Shown here: positions 29,230 through 37,281 of the stretch, one piece after another
Numbering within the stretch: position 1 is the stretch's first letter
Layout: each line of letters begins with the position of its first letter
NCBI GenBank assembly: GCA_963828445.1
Contig: CAWHFP010000028.1
Span: 1-64,000, forward strand
DNA from: Bog-532 sp963828445
GTDB lineage: Bacteria > Actinomycetota > Actinomycetes > Streptosporangiales > Streptosporangiaceae
Direction: 5' to 3'
Length of the DNA stretch: 64,000 nt
The notes under the pieces: generated by a model
Told to the model about the DNA's origin: nothing
What the model saw: only the letters and a program-made list of their open reading frames with translations
Database searches by the model: none
Position numbers and translations under genes: made by a program

Positions 29230-29958
29230 TTGAACAACCCCGCGCCAGTCGCCGTCGCACTGGACGCACCCGATCTGGAAACGGCCGCCCTCTGGGCTGA
29301 CCTGGTGACGCCGCACGTCAGTACGGTCAAGATCGGCCTCGAGCTGTACCTGCGTTACGGCCCCGACGTGGTCGCCTCGATCCGGGGCGCCAGCGCCGTC
29401 CGGGTCTTCCTCGACCTGAAGCTGCACGACATCCCGGCCACCGTGGCCCGGTCGGCCCGGACCGTGGCCCGCCTGCACCCGGATCTGCTGACCGTGCACG
29501 CCAGCGGGGGCCCCGACGTCATCCGGGCCGCGGCCGAGGCCGCCCCGGACACCATGATCGCCGCCGTGACCCTGCTGACCTCGCTCAGCGAGGAGCAACT
29601 GGGCCTGATCGGGGTCACCGGCAGCGTGCACGACACCGTGCTCCGGCTGTCCACGCTGGCCGTCGAGGCCGGCGCCCGCGGGCTGGTGTGTTCCCCGCAG
29701 GAGGTCAGCGCGGTCCGCGCCGAGGTCGGGCCGGACATCACGCTGATCACCCCGGGCGTCCGCCCGGCCGGGGCCGCCCCGAACGACCAGGCCCGGGTGG
29801 CCACTCCGGAGGAAGCGATCCGGGCCGGCTCGGACCTGCTGGTCATTGGCCGCCCCATCACCGCCGCGCCCGATCCAGGTGCCGCCGCGTCCACGGTGGC
29901 CGCGTCACTGCGCCGCCTCGCCCTGGCCGCCCCGCCCCCCGCCGCGGCCACCCACTGA
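29230..29958 (+). CDS. pyrF: Orotidine 5'-phosphate decarboxylase PyrF
   Basis: Forms UMP, the last pathway step. The 242-residue barrel shows VAVALDAPDLETA, VSTVKIGLELYLRYG, the catalytic FLDLKLHDIPATVA (K-x-D-x-K/LHDIP type), HASGGPDVIRAA, LVCSPQEV, ITPGVRPAG and LLVIGRPITAAPDPG with the phosphate-binding Arg. TTG 29230 is preferred because GAAGGAG ends 5 bases before it; GTG 29224 overlaps that site. The C-terminal APPPAAATH is encoded by a tandem repeat that contains the stop codon. Confidence 0.93.
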   Translation: MNNPAPVAVALDAPDLETAALWADLVTPHVSTVKIGLELYLRYGPDVVASIRGASAVRVFLDLKLHDIPATVARSARTVARLHPDLLTVHASGGPDVIRAAAEAAPDTMIAAVTLLTSLSEEQLGLIGVTGSVHDTVLRLSTLAVEAGARGLVCSPQEVSAVRAEVGPDITLITPGVRPAGAAPNDQARVATPEEAIRAGSDLLVIGRPITAAPDPGAAASTVAASLRRLALAAPPPAAATH

Positions 29959-30009
29959 CACCCGCCGCGGCCACCCACTGACGGCCCCGCCGCGGCCACC
30001 CCACTGACA
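29939..30009. repeat. Tandem repeat of about 23 bp spanning the pyrF stop codon
   Basis: Three copies of CCGCCGCGGCCACCCACTGA, starting at 29939, 29962 and 29987 with small length differences. Each copy contains ACTGA, so the pyrF stop is duplicated downstream. Confidence 0.8.
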
Positions 30010-30844
30010 CCCGCCGCGCGGCCGCCCCATCACCGCCGCGCCCGCCCACCCACCGATGCCGCCCGGCCCGGGCCGCCCGCCGACCCCGGCCGGCTGGCAG
30101 CCACGCTGAATTACCTCCGCGCGCCCATCAGCCCCCATGGAGTAAGGACCGCGCAACGCCTCTAGCGGTAAGCCGAGGCGCGCTAAGCCTCGCAAGTCGG
30201 TAAGCGCAGAACGCGATTCGTATGCACATCATTGTCAACACCATAGGATCGACTTGGCGTTGACACGTCAAATATTTACTCGGCGCGGAACGGCGCTAGC
30301 GTATCCGTTTCCCTGGGATTGCATCGCCTTGGCCGTGCCGGTCGGTGACGTACACATCCCGGTGACGCGTGTCAACTAACCGGTGAAGTAACCCGAACAG
30401 TTAGCCGTACAGTAAGCACTGCGGTATGGCGTAACCGCTTCAGTGCCCAAGGGTTGTCATCATATGCGCATCGGCAGCCGTCAAATCGTTCATCCGAGAC
30501 GGGGTGCGCACCCGCCGTCCAGCCCAGTAGCGATTGGACGCGTCGGCCAGAACTAATCTCTGGACAGTTGTTCAAGAACGGCGGCCGCTGGCTTACTCTT
30601 GCCATGGACGGCCTATCGTGGTGGCCTTGACACCAGGATCGACCGACACTTTCGGGCGTTGCCGGCCGGTGATCGGAGACCGGTTGACCGTTGATTGCTT
30701 GCTCTTTGTAATCTTTCGATCACCTAGAGTAATATCCTTAAATTTATTGTGACATAAACGGGGATTCGCGTTGCCGAAAGGTACTCTTACTCGCTAGTTT
30801 CACCGCCACAACGTTTTTCCCAACGAAACCCGAGGTGACCTCGA
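30010..30844. other. Long AT-richer leader region between pyrF and mihF
   Basis: About 830 bases without a supported gene. GC content falls steadily toward 30690-30800. Two short palindromes stand out, TTGACACGTCAA (30260-30271) and TGACGCGTGTCA (30363-30374), both TGAC-N-GTCA with spacers of 2 and 4 bases. The mihF promoter probably lies in the AT-rich part (for example around 30700-30750). Confidence 0.45.
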
Positions 30845-31165
30845 GTGGCTCTTCCTCCCCTCACTCCTGATCAGCGCGCGGCAGCCTTGGAGAAGGCGGC
30901 CAGAGCACGCAAAGAACGCGCCGAGGTGAAGAATCGCCTCAAGCGCGGAGCCACCACTCTCTCCGACGTCATCAAGGAAGGCTCCACCGATGACGTCATT
31001 GGCAAGATGAAGGTCTCGGCTCTGCTTGAGTCGATGCCCGGTGTCGGCAAGGTCCGCGCCAAGCAGATCATGGAACGGCTCGGCATCGCCGAGTCCCGGC
31101 GGGTCCGTGGTCTGGGGGCGAACCAGCGCTCGGCGCTCGAGCACGAGTTCGGCTCGGACATCTGA
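30845..31165 (+). CDS. mihF: Actinobacterial integration host factor MihF (sIHF)
   Basis: A 106-residue nucleoid protein that binds duplex DNA without strong sequence preference and affects topology. It is unrelated to E. coli IHF. The sequence has the helical N-terminus (ALEKAARARKERAEVKNRLK), TLSDVIKEG and the helix-two-turn-helix core KVSALLESMPGVGKVRAKQI, MERLGIAESRRVRGLG. It lacks any further domain. GTG 30845 is preceded by GAGGTGA. It lies in its conserved place before gmk. The long upstream region suggests complex transcriptional control. Confidence 0.96.
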   Translation: MALPPLTPDQRAAALEKAARARKERAEVKNRLKRGATTLSDVIKEGSTDDVIGKMKVSALLESMPGVGKVRAKQIMERLGIAESRRVRGLGANQRSALEHEFGSDI

Positions 31166-31219
31166 GCCGGGTCCGGAGACAAGTAACAAACTGCAGAATC
31201 CGGGAGCGGGTACGGGGGC

Positions 31220-31873
31220 ATGGTCGACCGGTCCGGAGCGTTCGTCCGCGACTCCGCCACCCCCGGCGGAGCCGCGAGGTCCGGCAGTGGATACTGCCGT
31301 ACCATGCGGAAGTTCTCCCGGCTGACCGTGCTCTCCGGGCCCTCCGGGGTCGGGAAGAGCACGGTTGTCGCGGAGCTGCGGCGGTGCTATCCCGACCTGT
31401 GGCTCTCGGTCTCGGTTACGACGCGCGCGCCGCGGCCCGGTGAAGTCGACGGTCGTGAATATTTCTTTGTCGACGAAGCCGAATTCGACCGGATGGTCGA
31501 TCGCGGCGAACTGCTGGAATGGGCGGAGTTCGCCGGAAATAAGTACGGAACCCCGCGAAAGCCGCTCGAGGAAAAACTCGCCGCGGGCATTCCGTGCTTG
31601 CTCGAGATCGACCTGGCCGGCGCCCGGCAGGTCCGCAAGAGCATGCCGGACGCGCGCCTGGTGTTCCTGGCCCCGCCATCCTGGGATGAACTGGTGCGGC
31701 GGCTCACCGGCCGTGGCACCGAGCCACCCGACGTTGTCGAACGCCGCCTCGACGCGGCCCGGCTTGAGCTGGCGGCCGAGAGCGAATTCGACCTCACCCT
31801 GGTCAACACATCGGTCCAGCAGGTGTGTGAACAGCTGGTAGCCTTGGGGTTTGGCTCATCGGGCTCCCGATGA
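31220..31873 (+). CDS. gmk: Guanylate kinase
   Basis: ATP-dependent phosphorylation of GMP to GDP. The P-loop is LSGPSGVGKSTVVAEL; the GMP-binding part is SVSVTTRAPRPGEVDGREYF and FFVDEAEFDRMVDRGELLEW with GNKYGTPR; then CLLEIDLAGARQVRKSMPDA and the lid RLTGRGTEPPDVVERRL. The frame is open from ATG 31220 (GGAGCGGG upstream). ATG 31304 (MRKFSRLTVLSG) is an alternative that leaves only a few residues before the P-loop domain. rpoZ follows after 27 bases. Confidence 0.95.
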   Translation: MVDRSGAFVRDSATPGGAARSGSGYCRTMRKFSRLTVLSGPSGVGKSTVVAELRRCYPDLWLSVSVTTRAPRPGEVDGREYFFVDEAEFDRMVDRGELLEWAEFAGNKYGTPRKPLEEKLAAGIPCLLEIDLAGARQVRKSMPDARLVFLAPPSWDELVRRLTGRGTEPPDVVERRLDAARLELAAESEFDLTLVNTSVQQVCEQLVALGFGSSGSR

Positions 31874-31900
31874 GACCCAGCTGACAACGAAAGGCGTGAC

Positions 31901-32164
31901 GTGGCAGGGACTCCCGCCGCCGATGGCATCATCAACCCGCCGATCGACGATCTTCTCAACGTCGTGGACAGCAAGTACCAGCTCGTGATCATGGCCGCGA
32001 AGCGGGCGCGCCAGATCAACGCGTACTACTCGCAGCTGGGCGAGGGCCTGCTGGAGTACGTGGGCCCGCTGGTGGAGACCCGGGTCCAGGAGAAGCCGCT
32101 GTCGATCTCGCTGCGCGAGGTCCGCGACGGTCTCCTCTCGGTCGAGCACACCAACGAGGCCTGA
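31901..32164 (+). CDS. rpoZ: RNA polymerase omega subunit
   Basis: An 87-residue RpoZ that helps fold and hold the beta' subunit. GIINPPIDDLLNVVDSKYQL, VIMAAKRARQINAYYSQLGE and KPLSISLREVRDGLL are diagnostic. GTG 31901 follows GAAAGG. It is in the conserved gmk-rpoZ-coaBC group, 30 bases before coaBC, and probably co-transcribed. Confidence 0.97.
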   Translation: MAGTPAADGIINPPIDDLLNVVDSKYQLVIMAAKRARQINAYYSQLGEGLLEYVGPLVETRVQEKPLSISLREVRDGLLSVEHTNEA

Positions 32165-32194
32165 CCTATTTACCGCTGACGAGGCGGAACTGCC

Positions 32195-33400
32195 GTGACA
32201 TCGCAGCCCCAGGTCATCCTGGGCGTGTCCGCGGGCATCGCGGCGTACAAGGCGTGTGAACTGCTCCGCAGGCTGACCGAGAGCGGTCACCGGGTTCGGG
32301 TGATCCCGACCCCGGACGCCCTGCGTTTCGTGGGCGAGCCGACCTGGGCCGCGCTGTCCGGTCACCCGGTCACCACCGACGTGTGGACCGGGGTGGATGA
32401 GGTTCCGCACGTCCGGCTCGGGCAGTCCGCCGAACTGGTGGTGGTGGCTCCGGCAACCGCCGACCTGCTGGCCCGCGCGGCCGCGGGCCGGGCCGACGAC
32501 CTGCTGACCGCGACGCTGCTGACCGCCCGCTGCCCGGTGCTGTACGCCCCGGCCATGCACACCGAGATGTGGGAGCACCCGGCGACCCAGGCCAATGTGG
32601 CGCTGCTGCGGGAACGGGGCGCGGTCGTGCTCGATCCGGCCCGCGGCCGGCTGACCGGAGCCGACTCCGGGCCTGGCCGCCTTCCCGAGCCGGCCGAGAT
32701 CTTCGCCGCCGCCGTCCGGCTGCTGGCCCGGGGCCGCGCTGGCCTCGGGCTCGACCTGGCCGGCCGCCGGGTCGTGGTGTCGGCCGGCGGCACCCGTGAA
32801 GAGCTCGACCCGGTGCGGTTCCTCGGCAACTGGTCCTCGGGCCGTCAGGGCTACGCGTTCGCGGAGACCGCGGTGGCCCGGGGGGCCAAGGTGACCCTGG
32901 TCGCCGCGAACGTGTCGCTGCCCGACCCGGCGGGCAGCCAGGTGATCCGCGTCACGTCGGCCCGGCAGCTGCACGAGGCCATGCTGGCCGAGTCGGCCAG
33001 CGCCGACGCGGTGGTGATGGCCGCGGCCGTGGCCGACTTCCGGCCCGCCGATCGTCAGCCGGCCAAGATCAAGAAGGACGGCTCCGCGCCCGCCCCGATC
33101 GAGCTGGTGCAGAACCCCGACATCCTGGCCGAGCTGTCGGCCCGCCGGCCCCCGGGCCAGCTGGTGGTGGGCTTCGCCGCCGAAACTCAGCTCGACCTGG
33201 CCGCAAGCCGGGCCAAGCTGGCCCGCAAGGGCTGCGACCTGCTGGTCGTGAACCGGGTCGGGGACGGCCTGGCCTTCGGCACTCCTGACAACGAGGCCGT
33301 GGTGCTGGCCGCCGACGGCTCGAGCACCGAGATCACCAGGGCACCCAAGGAGGTGCTGGCCGACCGGGTCTGGGACCTGGTCGTGGGCCGTTTCGGCTGA
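32195..33400 (+). CDS. coaBC: Phosphopantothenoylcysteine decarboxylase / phosphopantothenate-cysteine ligase CoaBC
   Basis: Bifunctional coenzyme A enzyme of 401 residues. The N-terminal flavoprotein decarboxylase (residues 1-185) shows ILGVSAGIAAYKACELLRRL, VPHVRLGQSAELVVVAPATA and YAPAMHTEMWEHPATQANV. The C-terminal CTP-dependent ligase shows VVVSAGGTREELDPVRFLGN, NWSSGRQGYAFAE, VVMAAAVADFRPA, KIKKDGSAPAPIELVQNPDI and VGFAAET. Both halves look complete. It precedes metK, as in other actinobacteria. Confidence 0.96.
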   Translation: MTSQPQVILGVSAGIAAYKACELLRRLTESGHRVRVIPTPDALRFVGEPTWAALSGHPVTTDVWTGVDEVPHVRLGQSAELVVVAPATADLLARAAAGRADDLLTATLLTARCPVLYAPAMHTEMWEHPATQANVALLRERGAVVLDPARGRLTGADSGPGRLPEPAEIFAAAVRLLARGRAGLGLDLAGRRVVVSAGGTREELDPVRFLGNWSSGRQGYAFAETAVARGAKVTLVAANVSLPDPAGSQVIRVTSARQLHEAMLAESASADAVVMAAAVADFRPADRQPAKIKKDGSAPAPIELVQNPDILAELSARRPPGQLVVGFAAETQLDLAASRAKLARKGCDLLVVNRVGDGLAFGTPDNEAVVLAADGSSTEITRAPKEVLADRVWDLVVGRFG

Positions 33401-33614
33401 CCGGTGGGCCGTAACGCGGGCCGGTTGGCCTGAACCCGGCTCAAAAGGTAGCCTTACCCGGGCCGTGCAGCGGTATCAAACGCGGTCAGTCGCGGATCAC
33501 GTTTCGGGGAGTCCTTGACCGCGTACCCGGCGCTGGTGACGTGATCGTGGATAAACTTCGGCCAAAATCTGCCGGGTCGGGCAATCGGGCCCGCACAGAA
33601 GAAAAGGGAAACTC

Positions 33615-34808
33615 GTGGCACGTCGCCTCTTCACTTCCGAGTCGGTAACTGAGGGTCATCCGGACAAGATGGCCGACCAAATCAGTGACGCAGTCCTCGA
33701 CGCGATGATCAAGGACGACACTGAGAGCCGGGTCGCCGTCGAGACCCTCATCACCACCGGGCAGGTGCACGTGGCCGGTGAGGTGACCACCCGGACCTAC
33801 GTGGACATCCCCGGCCTCATCCGGGAGAAGATCCTCGAGATCGGCTACGACTCCTCGGCCAAGGGCTTCGACGGCGCCTCCTGTGGCGTGTCGGTCTCGA
33901 TCGGGTCGCAGTCGCCCGACATCGCCCTCGGTGTGGGCGACGCCTACGAGTACCGCGAGGGTGAGGGCACCGACGAGTTCGACCGCCAGGGCGCGGGCGA
34001 CCAGGGCCTGATGTTCGGGTACGCCTGCCGCGAGACCCCCGAGCTGATGCCGCTGCCGATCATGCTGGCCCACCAGCTGTCCCGGCAGCTGTCCGAGGTC
34101 CGCCGCAGCGGCACGGTCCCGTACCTGCGGCCGGACGGCAAGACCCAGGTGACCATCGAGTACGACGGCATCACCCCGGTCCGGCTGGACACCGTGGTCG
34201 TCTCCAGCCAGCACGCCCCGGACATCAACCTCAAGGAACTGCTGAGCCCCGACGTCAAGGACTACGTCGTCGACCCGGTGGTGAAGAACCTCGAGCTGGA
34301 CACCTCCAACTACCGGCTCCTGGTCAACCCGACCGGCCGCTTCGAGATCGGCGGCCCCATGGGCGACGCCGGCCTGACCGGGCGGAAGATCATCATCGAC
34401 ACCTACGGCGGCATGGCCCGCCACGGTGGCGGTGCCTTCTCCGGCAAGGACCCCTCCAAGGTCGACCGCAGCGCCGCCTACGCCATGCGCTGGGTGGCCA
34501 AGAACGTGGTCGCGGCCGGCCTGGCCGACCGCTGCGAGGCCCAGGTCGCCTACGCCATCGGCAAGGCCAACCCGGTCGGCCTGTTCGTCGAGTGCTTCGG
34601 CACCGAAACGGTTCCGGTCGAGAAGATCCAGGACGCCGTGCTCCAGGTCTTCGACCTCCGCCCGCGCGCCATCATCTCGGTGCTCGACCTGCAGCGCCCG
34701 ATCTACTCCCAGACGGCGGCGTTCGGCCACTTCGGCCGGACCGAGCCCGACTTCTCCTGGGAGCGCACCGACCGCGTCGAGCAGCTCCGCAGCGCGGTCG
34801 GCCTCTAG
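33615..34808 (+). CDS. metK: S-adenosylmethionine synthetase MetK
   Basis: Makes SAM from methionine and ATP. The 397-residue protein shows LFTSESVTEGHPDKMADQIS, GAGDQGLMFGYACRE, GPMGDAGLTGRKIIIDTYGG, HGGGAFSGKDPSKVDRSAAY and GHFGRTEPDFSWERTD. GTG 33615 has AAAAGGGAAA upstream. The 214-base spacer after coaBC probably holds its own promoter; no SAM riboswitch was recognised there. Its product feeds the methyltransferases found elsewhere in the window. Confidence 0.97.
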   Translation: MARRLFTSESVTEGHPDKMADQISDAVLDAMIKDDTESRVAVETLITTGQVHVAGEVTTRTYVDIPGLIREKILEIGYDSSAKGFDGASCGVSVSIGSQSPDIALGVGDAYEYREGEGTDEFDRQGAGDQGLMFGYACRETPELMPLPIMLAHQLSRQLSEVRRSGTVPYLRPDGKTQVTIEYDGITPVRLDTVVVSSQHAPDINLKELLSPDVKDYVVDPVVKNLELDTSNYRLLVNPTGRFEIGGPMGDAGLTGRKIIIDTYGGMARHGGGAFSGKDPSKVDRSAAYAMRWVAKNVVAAGLADRCEAQVAYAIGKANPVGLFVECFGTETVPVEKIQDAVLQVFDLRPRAIISVLDLQRPIYSQTAAFGHFGRTEPDFSWERTDRVEQLRSAVGL

Positions 34809-34878
34809 GCAGCCCGCTCGGACGGGTCTCCGGGGCCTCCGGCTCCGCGCGAGGCTCGCTCTCGACCGCATCCACCCG

Positions 34879-34910
34879 AGGCGGGGTGCCGCACCAGCGG
34901 CGCCCCGCCT
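34879..34910 (+). terminator. Terminator after metK
   Basis: 14-bp stem AGGCGGGGTGCCGC / GCGGCGCCCCGCCT with one G-T pair and loop ACCA, 70 bases after the metK stop. Confidence 0.8.
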
Positions 34911-36324
34911 TCGGCGCTCCCCCGCCCCGCCCGGCCTCGTCGCGGCCGCACCGCGCCCGCACCCGCCGTCGCCGGCTCACGTCCAGCTCCCCGCTCCCCG
35001 CCCGTATCTGATCGCTTGTATCGAAGGCTGCGGGGCGGGACTTTGCCACGTAACGCGCGGAGGGCGCCCTGGCCGGGCCCCCTCCAGCCCCATGACGTCG
35101 GCCCCGGCCAGCCCCTGCTCCCCGGTACACGGCCCGCACCACCCTCGCTGGCGCGATGCCGCCGCAACGAAATTGCTGCCGGTGATACGAAACGCTGCGT
35201 CAGTTATGCGTCAATGAAGGCGTTTGCACAGGATACTCTGCCGGTAAGGCCGCGTCTTTATCCGGTGCTCACGCGTCGCTTATGCAACGCTCTGCCAGCC
35301 CGGGTATCGACCTTTCCGCCGGTAATTAGACCGGACAGTTAACGCAATTTCTTGCCACACTGAGCCGCTCAGGCTGTCCTAAAACCGTGAGCTCAAGACC
35401 AGACTTCCCGCGCTGGCCCAGCCCGAGTCAGGCCTCCGCAGGGGCCGGGACTCCGGCCTGATCAGCGGGCAGGCAGCCCCTCAACTGGCCGGATGGTTGA
35501 ACGTTCCGACCCGGCCGCCTTCGCCGCGGCCCACCCGGCCGCCTGCCGCTCCGGGTCGCACGGTATTCCGGTCAGGCAATTCCCGATTTTGCCGAAAGTA
35601 GCAATCGGCATCGCTCGGGTCGCATTATTAGACACTATCGTTTTCCAGCTGGTGTTATGGCGCGTATTTGCCAACGGTTGCGGATCGGTTATTTTCATTG
35701 GAGGCGGGAAAGGGGGAATGCTGACGGCGGGCGAAAGCCCGGACGTGGAGGGAGCAATGCAGGTATCGATTCAATCGGCAGGCGCAGTCCCTGGTGACCG
35801 GCTGGTCCGCAACCCGGGGCATCCAGTGCCTCGGCGGCCGTCATCCGGCCGCACGGGAGCACGGCCACCGGGCAGGCATGCCCTACGGCATCCGCCGCGC
35901 CCCTTCGGAATCGGCACGGGGCCAGTGGCGCGCTGGCCGGCCCAGTGGCATCAGCCACCCGGTGGCGCCGCGGCCGGGGAGGCCAAGCCGCCCGGATACG
36001 CGCGGCATCCAGACTATTTAGTCGCCGAGAATTCCAGGCCTGCCCAGAAACCCTTGCCAGCAAGGCGATCTGGGGCCTGAGCCAGCACATCGGACACCAC
36101 GTGCGGGCGCAGCCTGGGCAGACACCAAAGCACATGCGGATGAATGTGCGAATGGTTTTGCAAAAGGACATGCGGATGCACGTGCATCTTCAATATCATG
36201 AACATCGTTCGGTCCGAGGGGACCGGGCGGACGGGCCGTGGGTACGGCCGGCTTCGCTTGCGGCGCTGCTGGCGGGGTGGTCAGCGCACGGCTTTGTGGT
36301 CACTGCTACGTCAGGAGACAGACG
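34911..36324. other. Gene desert of about 1.4 kb
   Basis: No open frame here has recognisable motifs or a proper start. GC content is uneven, with AT-richer islands near 35170-35350 and 35560-35710. Two direct copies of ACATGCGGATG lie 36 bases apart (36132-36142 and 36168-36178), shortly upstream of the DUF397 gene. An unannotated RNA or a decayed regulator gene is possible but not supported. Confidence 0.45.
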
Positions 36325-36561
36325 ATGCATGCCATACACAACGGCATGTCCGCCGGGGAGCTAACGGGAGCAGCCTGGCGGAAGAGCCAGCGCAGCAACT
36401 CGCAAGGCGCCTGTGTGGAGATGGCCAGGATCAGCGCCGAGACCGTCGCCATGCGGAACTCAAGGGATCCGCAGGGCCCGGCGCTCATATGCCCGCGCGA
36501 CGCGATCGTGGCCCTGGTGGCAGGGCTGCGGGACGGGAAGTACGACCACCTCGTCGGCTGA
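36325..36561 (+). CDS. DUF397 domain protein (orphan)
   Basis: A 78-residue DUF397 (PF04149) protein: AAWRKSQRSNSQGACVEMAR, VAMRNSRDPQGPALICPRDA and a C-terminal VALVAGLRDGKYDHL. DUF397 proteins such as BldB relatives usually work with Scr1/WhiJ-type XRE regulators as partners in developmental or antibiotic control. Here no XRE gene adjoins it; the nearest is at 46.9 kb. ATG 36325 follows AGGAGA. A strong hairpin follows at 36625. Confidence 0.85.
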   Translation: MHAIHNGMSAGELTGAAWRKSQRSNSQGACVEMARISAETVAMRNSRDPQGPALICPRDAIVALVAGLRDGKYDHLVG

Positions 36562-36624
36562 GGCCGCCGAGTCAGCTCAGCCCGCTTGATCGATTAAGCC
36601 AGCTCAGCCGTTGCGCCCTGAACG

Positions 36625-36652
36625 GGGCCGGCCCCCATTCCGGGGCCGGCCC
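36625..36652. terminator. Hairpin after the orphan DUF397 gene
   Basis: 11-bp stem GGGCCGGCCCC / GGGGCCGGCCC with loop CATTCC, 63 bases after the stop. Confidence 0.7.
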
Positions 36653-36765
36653 TCCAGGGGCGGAAGCCTGCCCGGTGGCTTCGGCTCGGCCTGACCGGGG
36701 AATCCTTACCGCGAGCCTTCACCGCCGCGGCCGGCCGGCGGGATCCTTGGAACCGGAGAGACCTC

Positions 36766-37263
36766 ATGACCGAGACCCCGACCGACCTGACTGCGCTCGA
36801 GGCGGAGCGAGCCCGGCTCCGGGAGACCTACCAGTCGGCCCAGCGCCCGGTCAGCAGCGCTCGCGGCATTCACCACACCGCCCTGATCAGCTCCAATGTC
36901 GAGCAGACCATTCGCTTCTACCAGGGCATCCTCGAGTTCCCGCTCACCGAGGTGATCGAGAACCGCGACTACCAGGGTTCCACCCACTTCTTCTTCGACG
37001 TCGGCCACGGCAACCTGCTGGCCTTCTTCGACTTCCCCGGCCTGGACGTGGGTCCCTACGCCGAGGTGCTGGGCGGCCTGCACCACCTGGCCATCTCGGT
37101 CACCAAGGAGTCCTGGAACCACCTGCGCAGCAAACTCGACGCGGCCGGCGTGCCCCACCAGGTCGAAAGCGGCACGTCGATCTACTTCCGGGACCCCGAT
37201 GGCGCCCGCATCGAATTGCTGGCCGACCCGCTCGGCGAGATGTACGGCTCCACCGTCCTCTGA
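36766..37263 (+). CDS. VOC-family (glyoxalase/extradiol dioxygenase fold) protein
   Basis: A 165-residue single VOC module: GIHHTALISSNVEQTIRFYQ, then FFFDVGHGNLLAFFDFPGL, GLHHLAISVTKESWNHLRSK and IYFRDPDGARIELLAD. The metal-binding pattern (His in IHHTAL, Glu in IELL) is present. The substrate cannot be told; related proteins are annotated as glyoxalases or dioxygenase-like. ATG 36766 has GGAGAG upstream. The convergent NCS1 permease gene ends 18 bases beyond its stop. Confidence 0.85.
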   Translation: MTETPTDLTALEAERARLRETYQSAQRPVSSARGIHHTALISSNVEQTIRFYQGILEFPLTEVIENRDYQGSTHFFFDVGHGNLLAFFDFPGLDVGPYAEVLGGLHHLAISVTKESWNHLRSKLDAAGVPHQVESGTSIYFRDPDGARIELLADPLGEMYGSTVL

Positions 37264-37281
37264 CCGCCGAGCCGGGCCCGG

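Noticed and set aside
33401..33614. SAM riboswitch upstream of metK
   Set aside because: I looked for SAM-I, SAM-II and SAM-IV core features in the 214-base leader and found no matching stems or conserved loops.
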